DNA of 64,000 nt from contig NZ_FSRA01000002.1 in assembly GCF_900129465.1 (NCBI RefSeq), forward strand, positions 1,364,001 through 1,428,000, written 5' to 3'. The notes beneath the pieces are model-generated. The model saw nothing but the letters and a program-made list of their open reading frames with translations, was not told the origin of the DNA and searched no databases. Source of the stretch: Chitinophaga niabensis. Lineage in GTDB: Bacteria > Bacteroidota > Bacteroidia > Chitinophagales > Chitinophagaceae. Each line of letters begins with the position of its first letter. Position 1 is the stretch's first letter. Below are positions 25,926 through 34,269 of this stretch, in pieces. The position numbers were made by a program, and so were the translations under genes.

Positions 25926-27071
25926 ATGAATGCTTTATTGATCGTCACCCTTGGCCTCGCTTTTTTATACGGAATCCTCATGCTGTCCTATTGTTACGGC
26001 TGGGCGCGTCTGCACACGTTTTATCCTTCCAGGCATGCTTATACTTTTAATACAAAAGTAACCGTGGTCATTCCTGCACGCGATGAAGAGAACAACCTGC
26101 CGCCCTTGCTGGAAGCCCTGCAGCAGCAAAGCTATCCGGCTAACCTGTTTGAAGTGATAGTAGTGGATGATTTTTCGGAAGATACCACTGCGGATGTAGT
26201 GCGGTACTTTCCGGCAGAGAATGTCCGGCTGGTGCGCATGAGCGATCACCTGGACAAAACACAACGGCTGAATTCCTATAAGAAGAAAGCGATAGAACTG
26301 GCGATCAAAGAAGCTACCGGCCATCTGATCGTAACAACCGATGCGGATTGTGTGATGGGGCCCAAGTGGCTGGAAACCATGGTGAAGTTCTATGAAACTT
26401 ACCGCCCGCGTTTTATTGCTGCACCGGTGGCTTATCATGAAGAGGATAATTTCTTCAAGCGGTTACAGTCGCTGGACTTTATGACCATGCAGGGGATTAC
26501 CGGAGCAGTGGCATATCTGCAAACAGGAACCATGTGTAATGGTGCTAACCTTGCGTATGAGAAAAGTGCCTTTGAGGAAGTAGGTGGTTTTATGGGAATA
26601 GATATGATCGCTTCAGGAGATGATATGCTGCTGATGTACAAGATCTATCATGCTTACCCGGATGGTGTGCGTTATCTGAAAAGCCGGGATGCCATTGTGC
26701 GCACCCTGCCCGTGGCAACCGTGAATGGCTTTATGAATCAGCGGATACGCTGGTCTTCCAAAGCAGATAAGTATGAGGATAAACGTGTAACGCGCACGCT
26801 GGTACTCGTATATATCTGGAATGTGATGCTGGTGCTGATGGGGGTGGTTACCATCTTCAATCATGAACTGCTGTATTGGTTTGCAGGTGTGCTGATCTAT
26901 AAAGTAGTGATCGAAACTATCTTCCTGGTGCCGGTGGCCGGTTTCTTTCAAAAGCTTTCCCAGCTGGCCTGGTTTATTCCCGGGCAGCCATTTCATATTA
27001 TCTATGTGGTAGTGGCAGGTTGGTTAGGTAAATTCGGATCGTATGAATGGAAGGGGCGCCAGGTGAAGTAG
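25926..27071 (+). CDS. family 2 glycosyltransferase, membrane-anchored
   Basis: This 381-residue protein has an N-terminal membrane helix (about 4-24), a GT2 catalytic domain with VIPARDEENN (48-57), VVDDFSED (79-86), the metal-binding DAD at 139-141 and the processive-type QRIRW motif, then two or three C-terminal membrane helices. It resembles GT2 enzymes that make or extend membrane-linked glycans or glycolipids. Donor and acceptor are unknown. It starts 2 bp after the hydrolase stop. Confidence 0.88.
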   Translation: MNALLIVTLGLAFLYGILMLSYCYGWARLHTFYPSRHAYTFNTKVTVVIPARDEENNLPPLLEALQQQSYPANLFEVIVVDDFSEDTTADVVRYFPAENVRLVRMSDHLDKTQRLNSYKKKAIELAIKEATGHLIVTTDADCVMGPKWLETMVKFYETYRPRFIAAPVAYHEEDNFFKRLQSLDFMTMQGITGAVAYLQTGTMCNGANLAYEKSAFEEVGGFMGIDMIASGDDMLLMYKIYHAYPDGVRYLKSRDAIVRTLPVATVNGFMNQRIRWSSKADKYEDKRVTRTLVLVYIWNVMLVLMGVVTIFNHELLYWFAGVLIYKVVIETIFLVPVAGFFQKLSQLAWFIPGQPFHIIYVVVAGWLGKFGSYEWKGRQVK

Positions 27072-27085
27072 CGCCCCTCCGGAAA

Positions 27086-28078
27086 CTATAATCTGGAGAT
27101 CACCCAGTTTCCGCTAGCCGTTTCCGTTATATTCATCTTATAACGGGCAGTATCTTGAAAGCTCCAGTCCAGATTTGCTCTCATCCAGGCTTTCAGCACG
27201 CCGATGTAACGCCTGAGCTCATCATCCGTTTCTTCACCAAAGGATGGTACTGTTTCAGTTAATGCAATAAAGCGGCGTACTTCTTCATCATGCATGCGGG
27301 CTGTTTCCATTACAGCCTCTTCGAGGTCCAGTCCTCTTTCTTCTTTTAATACCACAACCAGGTTGTGCACATCGCCCTGGCGGCGTTCTTTTTCAAATGA
27401 GAACAGGTCGTTAGCCCAGCAAACCACATTGTTACAGGCAAGGGCCAGTTGCTGAACGGTGTCGTGTAAACGAACTTCATCCGGCAGATAGATGTTTTCC
27501 AGTACTTCTATCAGTTCAATGTCTGCAAAGAGGGCCCCGGTATAGGGTCTCTTTTCAATGTAATCCGCAACAGAAGGCGCGCGGTGTTGAATGCGGTTCT
27601 CCACTTCCCATAAACATGCATCCAGGTAATCGATCATACTTTTTACGAAACGTTTTTGCCAGGCAGCATTACTGGTCCTGCGCATACGTTTCCATAGATC
27701 GGCAAAACTGTTAGCCAGCGGCATGCCTTCCTCGGGAGCCACTACATGATTGTTCTGCAGGATCTGGGTAACGAATGAATGCACCATCTGGAGGTAATCC
27801 ATTTTTCCGAACATGGATTCATCGTTCTTGTCGTCCAGCAGGAAAAGCCAGGTGTTGAATTCAGAGGCAATGCAGAGTTCATAACGCCCTGCAGTGGGGA
27901 ATGCCCTGGAAGACAACATGGCAAACTTTGCCCGGCGGAATTTTTCCCGGGCTTTTTCTGATTTTACTAATTCAAAGCGGCTAACCCATTCTGCCGTATG
28001 TTTTTCGGCTTCAGTAGCGAAAGGGTTGAGCATAGAAGGGAACGGGCAGTAAATCTGCGGAAATTGGAGCGTTGACAT
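27086..28078 (-). CDS. class I terpene synthase
   Basis: This 330-residue protein has all the marks of a class I terpene cyclase: the aspartate-rich DDKNDE (82-87), the NSE triad NDLFSFEKE (Asn223, Ser227, Glu231), the pyrophosphate-sensor Arg177 lying 46 residues before the triad, and the C-terminal RY pair (312-313). The family ionises farnesyl or geranylgeranyl diphosphate and cyclises it. The product cannot be read from sequence. No prenyltransferase, P450 or methyltransferase is adjacent. The gene converges on the GT2 gene and has 286 bp of AT-rich DNA upstream. Confidence 0.9.
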   Translation of the reverse strand: MSTLQFPQIYCPFPSMLNPFATEAEKHTAEWVSRFELVKSEKAREKFRRAKFAMLSSRAFPTAGRYELCIASEFNTWLFLLDDKNDESMFGKMDYLQMVHSFVTQILQNNHVVAPEEGMPLANSFADLWKRMRRTSNAAWQKRFVKSMIDYLDACLWEVENRIQHRAPSVADYIEKRPYTGALFADIELIEVLENIYLPDEVRLHDTVQQLALACNNVVCWANDLFSFEKERRQGDVHNLVVVLKEERGLDLEEAVMETARMHDEEVRRFIALTETVPSFGEETDDELRRYIGVLKAWMRANLDWSFQDTARYKMNITETASGNWVISRL

Positions 28079-28364
28079 ACTTAAATGTTTAATGGTTAAT
28101 ATAAAATGGTTACAATCAATGACTTCTATATCCTGGAATGATGTCTGTGTCTAACTAAAATTTAAGCTATTTTATGAGGATACCGGCATGCATAATGACC
28201 GCAGGAGTTGAATTTCGTGTGATATGAATGCATGATTTTCAATGATATATAGTAACGAAAGTGTTATGCATAAATTGCCGGTATAAATGAAGAATATGCA
28301 GCATATATAACCTATTTAGAATAGGTGCGGGAAATAACCCGGGTTTCATTAACTTGTAGCCCTC
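28079..28364. other. AT-rich divergent intergenic region with palindromes
   Basis: This region separates the divergent terpene synthase and OppC-type genes. It holds two perfect palindromes: ATATGC-A-GCATAT (28294-28306) and ACCTATT-TAG-AATAGGT (28310-28326), 39 to 71 bp before the permease ATG. No ORF of note and no clear consensus promoter were found. Confidence 0.6.
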
Positions 28365-29495
28365 ATGGCCCGATCTGTTTCTTTTTCCCGGCAAGCATGG
28401 AAACGCCTTAAGCGTAACAAGGGAGCTATGGCCGGAATGACCGTGATCATCCTTGCATTGTTCACCGGCATTTTTGCTTATTTCCTTTCGCCGGACCATA
28501 CGCCTTTTGCGAATGGGATGGTATTAGAGATCAGCGGGCAGAAGCCGGGTTTCAGTATTGAGATGCTGCACGTACAGAAAACGCAGCCTGTGGCAAAAAG
28601 GAGCTGGTTGCATTACCTGGTATATGGGCAGGAATCGGGTGTTACGCTGATCCCTGTGAGGAGCTGGGAGTTCAAACAAGATTCCATCCGGGTAGAAAAA
28701 TATGTGGATGAGGAAACTACTTTCCCTGAAACCTTTGCGCTGAGCGAGGTATTGAATGCTCCGGTACAAGCTGTGCCTGCAGCCCAGATCATTGTGGGCC
28801 GGCAACATTTGAAGCAGCATCATTACTGGCTGGGCACTGATAAATTCGGGCGGGATATCCTCAGCCGCTTATTGGTGGGTACGCGTGTGAGTTTAAGCGT
28901 GGGCTGCATTGCCGTATTCATCTCTTTAACCATCGGTATTTTTTTAGGGGCCATTGCCGGATATTTCAGGGGAGCTGTAGATGAGGCGGTGATGTGGCTG
29001 ATCAATGTGATCTGGAGTGTGCCCACGCTGTTGTTGGTTTTTGCGATCTCACTGGCATTGGGAAAAGGATTCTGGCAGGTGTTCATCGCTGTAGGATTAA
29101 CGATGTGGGTGAGTGTGGCGAGGATCATCAGGGGCCAGGTGTTAGGACTGAGGGAATTGCAATTTGTGGAAGCTACGCGGGCATTGGGTTACGGGCATGT
29201 GCGCACGATCGTGAAACATATTTTACCCAATATTATGGGGCCGGTAATGGTAGTGGCAGCCAGTAATTTTGCTACGGCCATTGTGATAGAAGCAGGATTG
29301 AGCTTCCTGGGTGTAGGGGTACAACCGCCGCAACCTTCCTGGGGTTTAATGATCAAGGAAAACTATAATTTTATCATTACACATAACCCTTTGCTGGCCC
29401 TGGCACCGGGTGTTGCTATTATGTTACTGGTATTGGCCTTCAACCTGTTAGGTAATGGATTGCGGGATGCGATGGATGTAAAGGGGAAGATATAG
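28365..29495 (+). CDS. ABC transporter permease, OppC/DppC type
   Basis: The 376-residue protein has one N-terminal membrane helix (about 23-42), then a BPD-transporter membrane domain (about 165-370) with LGTDKFGRD and the EAA loop EATRALGYGHVRTIVKHILP that docks with the ATPase. Such permeases import peptides or nickel with an OppB partner, two ATPases and a binding protein; none is encoded nearby. The loop between helices 1 and 2 is about 125 residues, roughly three times that of E. coli OppC. It therefore stands as an orphan subunit with an extra periplasmic domain. Confidence 0.88.
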   Translation: MARSVSFSRQAWKRLKRNKGAMAGMTVIILALFTGIFAYFLSPDHTPFANGMVLEISGQKPGFSIEMLHVQKTQPVAKRSWLHYLVYGQESGVTLIPVRSWEFKQDSIRVEKYVDEETTFPETFALSEVLNAPVQAVPAAQIIVGRQHLKQHHYWLGTDKFGRDILSRLLVGTRVSLSVGCIAVFISLTIGIFLGAIAGYFRGAVDEAVMWLINVIWSVPTLLLVFAISLALGKGFWQVFIAVGLTMWVSVARIIRGQVLGLRELQFVEATRALGYGHVRTIVKHILPNIMGPVMVVAASNFATAIVIEAGLSFLGVGVQPPQPSWGLMIKENYNFIITHNPLLALAPGVAIMLLVLAFNLLGNGLRDAMDVKGKI

Positions 29496-29510
29496 TGTTA
29501 ATTTTAAGGA

Positions 29511-29518
29511 TATATTTG
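29511..29518 (+). promoter_or_regulatory. -7 element before the lipoprotein gene
   Basis: TATATTTG is a perfect -7 match 49 bp before the ATG at 29568. The -33 element is not clear. Confidence 0.45.
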
Positions 29519-29567
29519 AAAAGCAATATTATTTATTTTAATTTTAATTTGTTTTAACCATACTACT

Positions 29568-30002
29568 ATGCCCTACAAACCATATTTATTGATCCTTTGC
29601 GCGCTGGCTATTATGTCCGGCAGTTGCAAAAAAAAGAACGGTCCCGGCGGCACTGTTATACCACCCCCTGCTCCGGAAGCCGAATTAGTAGTTTCCGTTC
29701 CCAACATTAATCTGAACAGTGATGTAAATGCTGCACAGGGGCCTACCCTTACAGTGACCATGAAGATCACTTCTACGCCGCTCCCTGCACAAGGGGTAAA
29801 TATTGTAGTGACTGTTCTGGACCCTGCAGGTGTGCCTATCCCGCAGAATGCGGTAACCACCATCACGGGAGATACGATCACTGTTACCATCATAGGCCTG
29901 CCCAGTTTGAAAGTAGCAGATGTTACGATCACGGTAACTTCCAAAGCAAAACCAACAAATACCAAAACGTATAAGTTTGGGGTGATGAACAAAACGCCTT
30001 AA
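29568..30002 (+). CDS. small lipoprotein of unknown function
   Basis: The 144-residue product has a lipoprotein signal peptide ending at Cys21 (IMSGSC), followed by KKKN. A Pro-rich linker leads to a Thr/Val-rich domain of about 110 residues with alternating hydrophobics, probably an immunoglobulin-like beta sandwich. The residues after the Cys are basic, not the acidic surface-export signal known from some Bacteroidota, so a periplasmic location is more likely (inference). The family is not recognised. A terminator follows. Confidence 0.7.
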   Translation: MPYKPYLLILCALAIMSGSCKKKNGPGGTVIPPPAPEAELVVSVPNINLNSDVNAAQGPTLTVTMKITSTPLPAQGVNIVVTVLDPAGVPIPQNAVTTITGDTITVTIIGLPSLKVADVTITVTSKAKPTNTKTYKFGVMNKTP

Positions 30003-30022
30003 TTTATTCTTGAGATATTACA

Positions 30023-30070
30023 AGGGGCTTGTTATATGCAGGAAAGCATAGCACAAGCCTCTTTTCTTTT
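30023..30070 (+). terminator. intrinsic terminator
   Basis: AGGGGCTTGT (30023-30032) pairs with ACAAGCCTCT (30053-30062), with an inner TATGC/GCATA helix, and is followed by a T-rich tract. It ends the lipoprotein transcript. Confidence 0.8.
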
Positions 30071-30084
30071 CGGCATAATTCCAC

Positions 30085-30092
30085 TAGGTTTG
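30085..30092 (+). promoter_or_regulatory. -7 element of the GT4 gene
   Basis: TAGGTTTG matches TAnnTTTG, 25 bp before the ATG at 30118. The -33 element is poor. Confidence 0.45.
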
Positions 30093-30117
30093 TGCAAGGT
30101 TCGAATTAGAAATAGCC

Positions 30118-31188
30118 ATGCGTATAGCCGTTAATGCTGTCCCGATGCTCCAGGATACACCTGCAGACACAGGGAATGTGATCACTGAAATGTTGTACCG
30201 GTTGTGCCGCCTGCACCCGGATGTTGAATTCCTGCTAATTACAGACTGTCCCTGGCAACCGACGGTAATACTGCCCCCCAATGCGCAGCATATTCTGCTG
30301 AAACCATGGACGGGCGGGCGTTTGGGCCAGTATGCCTGGCGCAGATGGCAGTGGAGGAAAGCTATCAGAAAGTATAAGGCAGACAGGGTATTGTGTATAG
30401 ATGAAGTGCTTCCTGTACCTGTGGATATTCCTGCTTATCTAATGCTCACGCGGCAAACCGAAGTACTCGATCGTGCTTCCACCTCAAAATATATCCGCCA
30501 GTATACAGGTATCTTACTCTTCTCTGTTTTTATGCGGGAACAGGTGAATAAGCGTTTTGGTGGCCTGGATGCGAAGATCCATGAGTTACAGCCCGGCGTT
30601 TCTGAAACCTATATTCCATTGAACTGGGAGGAAAGAGAAGAGGTGAAAAGGGAGTATGCAGATGGGATGGAATATTATATTTCTGTTGCCAGTATTCATC
30701 CGGATAATAATATCAGACCTTTGCTGAAAGCTTTTTCCATGTTGAAGAAAAGGCTGCGTACCAGTATGAAGCTTGTGCTGGCGGGGCGTTTAACGCATGC
30801 GGGAGAAGAGATCGCGGAGTCGCTGCAAACCTATAAGTTCAGGGATGATGTGATCTGGGTGGAGAATCCCGAGGAAACAGAACTGGCGCGACTGATAGCA
30901 GGGGCTTATGGATTGGTGCATACCGCAGGTGCGGATGGGCTGGCAGTGCCGATCTACATGGCATTACGGTGCCAGGTACCCGCAGTTGCTTTATATGCAG
31001 GAGCTTCTCCGGAAGCTGGCGGGGATGCAGCTTTGAATGCAGTGCCGGATGATATTACAGACCTTTCCGAGAAACTGGGAGCTTTATATAAGGATGAAAT
31101 GCTGCGCAGTAAGCTGCTGGCACATATTACAAGAGCAGAGAGCTGGGATGAGGGAGCTTTGCAGTTAGGGAGGATCATTACTACCTGA
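30118..31188 (+). CDS. family 4 (GT-B) glycosyltransferase
   Basis: The 356-residue protein has the two-domain GT-B layout. The C-terminal half contains the nucleotide-sugar-binding Rossmann region (YYISVASIHPDNNIRPLLKA, LVLAGRL, then a GADGLAVPIYMALRCQVPAVA block in place of the usual EGFGLP). No membrane helix is seen, so it probably works at the cytoplasmic membrane face on a glycan or glycolipid. Acceptor and sugar are unknown. It stands alone upstream of the gldC operon. Confidence 0.85.
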   Translation: MRIAVNAVPMLQDTPADTGNVITEMLYRLCRLHPDVEFLLITDCPWQPTVILPPNAQHILLKPWTGGRLGQYAWRRWQWRKAIRKYKADRVLCIDEVLPVPVDIPAYLMLTRQTEVLDRASTSKYIRQYTGILLFSVFMREQVNKRFGGLDAKIHELQPGVSETYIPLNWEEREEVKREYADGMEYYISVASIHPDNNIRPLLKAFSMLKKRLRTSMKLVLAGRLTHAGEEIAESLQTYKFRDDVIWVENPEETELARLIAGAYGLVHTAGADGLAVPIYMALRCQVPAVALYAGASPEAGGDAALNAVPDDITDLSEKLGALYKDEMLRSKLLAHITRAESWDEGALQLGRIITT

Positions 31189-31208
31189 GGGCCTAAAAAA
31201 CAAAAGCT

Positions 31209-31216
31209 TACTTTTG
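31209..31216 (+). promoter_or_regulatory. -7 element of the gldC operon
   Basis: TACTTTTG matches TAnnTTTG, 22 bp before the gldC ATG. A CTG 21 bp upstream may act as a degenerate -33 element. Confidence 0.5.
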
Positions 31217-31238
31217 CAATCTCTAATCAAGAAAAGGT

Positions 31239-31586
31239 ATGACAAAAGAATCTACTATACAGATCAAGGTGGCATTGGATGAACAAAAGGTGCCGGAAAA
31301 AATTGAATGGACGGCTTCAGACAGTACAGCCGACCGTATGAATAAAGCGAAAGCCATGATGGTGGCTTTTTGGGATGGGGCGGATAAAACCGCTTTACGT
31401 ATAGATCTCTGGACGAAAGAAATGATGGTGGATGAAATGGCTGACTTCTTTTTTCAGACCATGATGACGATGGCCGATACTTATCAACGCGCCACGCCAT
31501 GGGCTGATCAGGCCAATGATCTCCGTGCTTTTGCGCATGAATTCTACAAGAAATTCGAGGAAAAGCTTAAAAATCAGAACCAGTAA
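31239..31586 (+). CDS. gldC: gliding motility protein GldC
   Basis: This 115-residue cytoplasmic protein matches GldC, a small protein needed for efficient gliding in Flavobacterium but widely conserved in Bacteroidota, including non-gliders. The opening STIQIKVALDEQKVPEKIEW and the block FWDGADKTALRIDLWTKEM are characteristic. Its biochemical role is unknown. yqeY starts 16 bp downstream and cvpA follows, forming a probable operon. Confidence 0.9.
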   Translation: MTKESTIQIKVALDEQKVPEKIEWTASDSTADRMNKAKAMMVAFWDGADKTALRIDLWTKEMMVDEMADFFFQTMMTMADTYQRATPWADQANDLRAFAHEFYKKFEEKLKNQNQ

Positions 31587-31602
31587 TCTTAAATAACAGA
31601 AC

Positions 31603-32052
31603 ATGTCATTAGAATTAGATATCAACGGCGCTATCAAAACCGCCATGCTGGCTAAGGCAGAAGCTGAATTGCGTGCCCTGCGTGCTATTAAGGCTGCCAT
31701 ATTAGTAGCTAAAACAGCAGAAGGTGCCAGCGAACTCACAGAAGAGGATGAGCAGAAACTCCTGCAAAAACTCTCCAAACAACGTAAAGATTCCCTGGAA
31801 ATATTCCGCCAACAGAACCGTGAAGACCTGGCGAAGAAAGAAGAAGAAGAACTGGCTGTGATTGCCCGTTACCTTCCGCAGCAAATGGATGAAGCGGCAC
31901 TGCGTACTGCTTTAACTGAGATCATAGCAGCCGTGGGTGCCAGTTCACCAGCAGATATGGGTAAAGTAATGGGTGCTGCCACCAAACAACTGGCTGGCAA
32001 AGCTGAAGGCAAAATGATCTCCGCACTTGTAAAAGAACTCCTGACCAAATAA
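31603..32052 (+). CDS. GatB/YqeY domain protein
   Basis: The 149-residue protein is the stand-alone YqeY type, related to the C-terminal tRNA-contacting domain of GatB. A coiled-coil-like helical region rich in Glu and Lys (40-90) leads to YLPQQMDEAALRTALTEII and the conserved ADMGKVMGAATKQLAGKAEG. Its function is not established; involvement with tRNA is inferred from the GatB homology. It lies between gldC and cvpA with short gaps. Confidence 0.9.
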   Translation: MSLELDINGAIKTAMLAKAEAELRALRAIKAAILVAKTAEGASELTEEDEQKLLQKLSKQRKDSLEIFRQQNREDLAKKEEEELAVIARYLPQQMDEAALRTALTEIIAAVGASSPADMGKVMGAATKQLAGKAEGKMISALVKELLTK

Positions 32053-32059
32053 TCCGCTT

Positions 32060-32602
32060 TTGGCCATAGACATACTTTTTGCCGTTATCCTGGCATTTGC
32101 CGTCTACAAAGGTTTTACCCGTGGCCTGATCGTTGCGGTGTTTTCCCTTGTGGCCTTTATATTGGGACTGGCTGCCGCGCTTAAATTATCCGCCGTACTG
32201 GCGGAATACCTGGCAGGGCATGGTATGCATGGCCGTTGGTGGCCGGTCTTGTGTTTTATTGGTATCTTTCTGGCAGTAGTGATCCTGGTACGTATTGGGG
32301 CCGCGGCCCTGGAAAAGGTGGTACAATGGTCTATGCTGGGCTGGATCAACCGTTTGGGAGGGATCATTTTATATGCGCTCGTGTATACTGTAATATATAG
32401 CGTACTATTGTGGCTGGCCAATCAATTGTATTGGCTAAGCCCGGAAACCAAGCTGCAATCTGTCGTATATCCTTATATAGAGCCGATCGGACCTAAGGTG
32501 ATGGAACAAATGGGCAGGGTTATCCCGGTTTTCAGGGATGTATTTGCCGAATTGCAGGGATTTTTTGAAAAAGCTGCTAAAGAAATACCTTCAAATAGAT
32601 AG
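32060..32602 (+). CDS. CvpA-family membrane protein
   Basis: This 180-residue protein has four hydrophobic segments (about 2-20, 24-46, 64-83 and 98-120) and the CvpA-like DILFAVILAFAVYKGFTRG start. CvpA is linked to colicin V production and purF regulation in E. coli; its activity is unknown. The start is a TTG 7 bp after the yqeY stop; no ATG or GTG is available before the first membrane segment. It is the last gene of the gldC operon. Confidence 0.8.
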   Translation: MAIDILFAVILAFAVYKGFTRGLIVAVFSLVAFILGLAAALKLSAVLAEYLAGHGMHGRWWPVLCFIGIFLAVVILVRIGAAALEKVVQWSMLGWINRLGGIILYALVYTVIYSVLLWLANQLYWLSPETKLQSVVYPYIEPIGPKVMEQMGRVIPVFRDVFAELQGFFEKAAKEIPSNR

Positions 32603-32670
32603 GCATTAGGAATTATATGAATTAAGAAAAAGGATTATTTTAGCGCAAATATTGACTTCAAGCATAGGTA

Positions 32671-33456
32671 ATGAATTACGAAATCAAAACACAGGGCAAA
32701 TTTAAATTCATCGAAGAAGGAGAAGGAGAACCATTGATATTGTTGCATGGATTATTTGGCGCCCTCAGTAATTTCAGCGGCCTCCTGGAGTACTTCAAGC
32801 AGTATAACAAGGTGGTGATCCCTTTATTGCCGCTGTTTGACCTGAATATCCTGGAAACCTCCGTTAGCGGGCTGGCTAAATACGTTCACAAGTTCATAGA
32901 AACCCGTAACTATACTGATTATCACCTGATGGGCAACTCTCTTGGAGGGCATGTTGCGCTGGTGTATATCCTCAAACACCCTGAAAAAGTGAAGTCACTC
33001 ATTCTCACCGGAAGCTCCGGTCTTTTTGAGAACGGCATGGGAGAAACCTATCCTAAACGCGGGGATTATGAATATATCCGTAAAAAAACGGAGCTTACTT
33101 TCTATGATCCTGCCATGGCTACCAAAGAACTGGTAGACGAGGTGTTTGAGATCACCAGCAACCGCCTGAAAGTGATCAAGATCATTACCCTGGCCAAATC
33201 CGCTATCCGGCATAACCTGGGCGAGGAGTTGACGACCATTACCACACCCACCCTCCTGATCTGGGGGAACAATGATACCGTTACACCGCCTATGGTGGGA
33301 GAAGAGTTTCATAAGCTCATCCCCAATTCAGAACTGCATTTTATCGATAAATGCGGCCATGCACCCATGATGGAAATGCCCGAAGAGTTCAATGTGATCA
33401 TGCACGATTTCTTCAAGAGGCTTGCCAGTGGCGCTGTGAAGGTCAATGCCAGCTAA
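32671..33456 (+). CDS. alpha/beta hydrolase
   Basis: This 261-residue protein shows LLHGLFGALSNF (oxyanion loop), the nucleophile elbow GNSLGGH, the acid in WGNNDTVTPP and the His in DKCGHAPMMEMPEEF. This layout fits esterase-like or C-C bond hydrolase members of the fold. The substrate is unknown. No signal peptide is present. It appears to be single, with 68 bp before it and 112 bp after. Confidence 0.87.
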   Translation: MNYEIKTQGKFKFIEEGEGEPLILLHGLFGALSNFSGLLEYFKQYNKVVIPLLPLFDLNILETSVSGLAKYVHKFIETRNYTDYHLMGNSLGGHVALVYILKHPEKVKSLILTGSSGLFENGMGETYPKRGDYEYIRKKTELTFYDPAMATKELVDEVFEITSNRLKVIKIITLAKSAIRHNLGEELTTITTPTLLIWGNNDTVTPPMVGEEFHKLIPNSELHFIDKCGHAPMMEMPEEFNVIMHDFFKRLASGAVKVNAS

Positions 33457-33568
33457 CCGTTCATCCTTACTGTCATACCATTGCTCCGGGATTACTTAAT
33501 TTTTAACAGGTAAGTTTCGCGGTATTGGAATATTCTTTGCTATTATTGTAGCTGAAACACGATCTATT

Positions 33569-34231
33569 ATGTTGGCACAGGAATTAATATCCACCATAGT
33601 GCCGGTTTTGAATCCAATGGACACCGGGGCTAAAGCTTTACGCCTGATGAATGAATATCATCTGACGCAATTGCCTATGGTAGTGGATAACAAATACCTG
33701 CAGCTGGTGGAGGAAGAGGATATTATAGACTGGGAAGATCCGGACCAGTTGCTGGACACTACGGAAGCCAACCCTTTCAAACCTGCCATCCCTGAAGGGA
33801 CCCATTTTTACGAAGCGCTTAAGTTATTCTACGATCATAAATTGTCTGTTTTGCCGGTGATCTCCAAAGAACAGGAGTACCTGGGCAGTATTACAAAAGA
33901 CAATCTGCTGGCCATCCTTGCCCAATATAATGGTGTAAAGGAACCAGGCGGCCTCCTGGTACTGGAGGTAGACCCCCGGAATTACAGCCTGAGCGAGATT
34001 GCCCGTATTGCAGAAAGCAATGAGGTGACCCTGCTCAGCGTTAATACCATCACCAATTCCAATACCGGTAAACTGGAAGTGTTGCTTAAAACCAACCGCC
34101 AGGAATTACAGGGTATCCTGGCCACTTTCGAGCGCTTTAACTATACCATCAAGTATATGTTCAGCGAGGAGCTGGAAGAAGACCTGCTCAAAAAGAACTA
34201 CGACCTGCTCATGAATTACATCAGCATGTGA
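33569..34231 (+). CDS. CBS-domain pair protein
   Basis: The 220-residue protein is made of two CBS domains (about 5-60 and 70-125) followed by an ACT-like C-terminal region (about 130-215). CBS pairs bind adenosyl compounds such as AMP, ATP or SAM as energy or cofactor sensors. No catalytic domain is attached. It precedes an Omp85 protein and nadK; similar CBS proteins next to nadK are common in this phylum, so a link with NAD metabolism is possible but unproven. Confidence 0.83.
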   Translation: MLAQELISTIVPVLNPMDTGAKALRLMNEYHLTQLPMVVDNKYLQLVEEEDIIDWEDPDQLLDTTEANPFKPAIPEGTHFYEALKLFYDHKLSVLPVISKEQEYLGSITKDNLLAILAQYNGVKEPGGLLVLEVDPRNYSLSEIARIAESNEVTLLSVNTITNSNTGKLEVLLKTNRQELQGILATFERFNYTIKYMFSEELEEDLLKKNYDLLMNYISM

Positions 34232-34269
34232 TCATTTTCATTTAAAGGAGAACGAACCTACAAGCCTGC

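Noticed and set aside
30097..30108. GGTTCGAATT, again T-loop-like
   Set aside because: The second half of the T stem is missing and the site lies in the leader of the GT4 gene.
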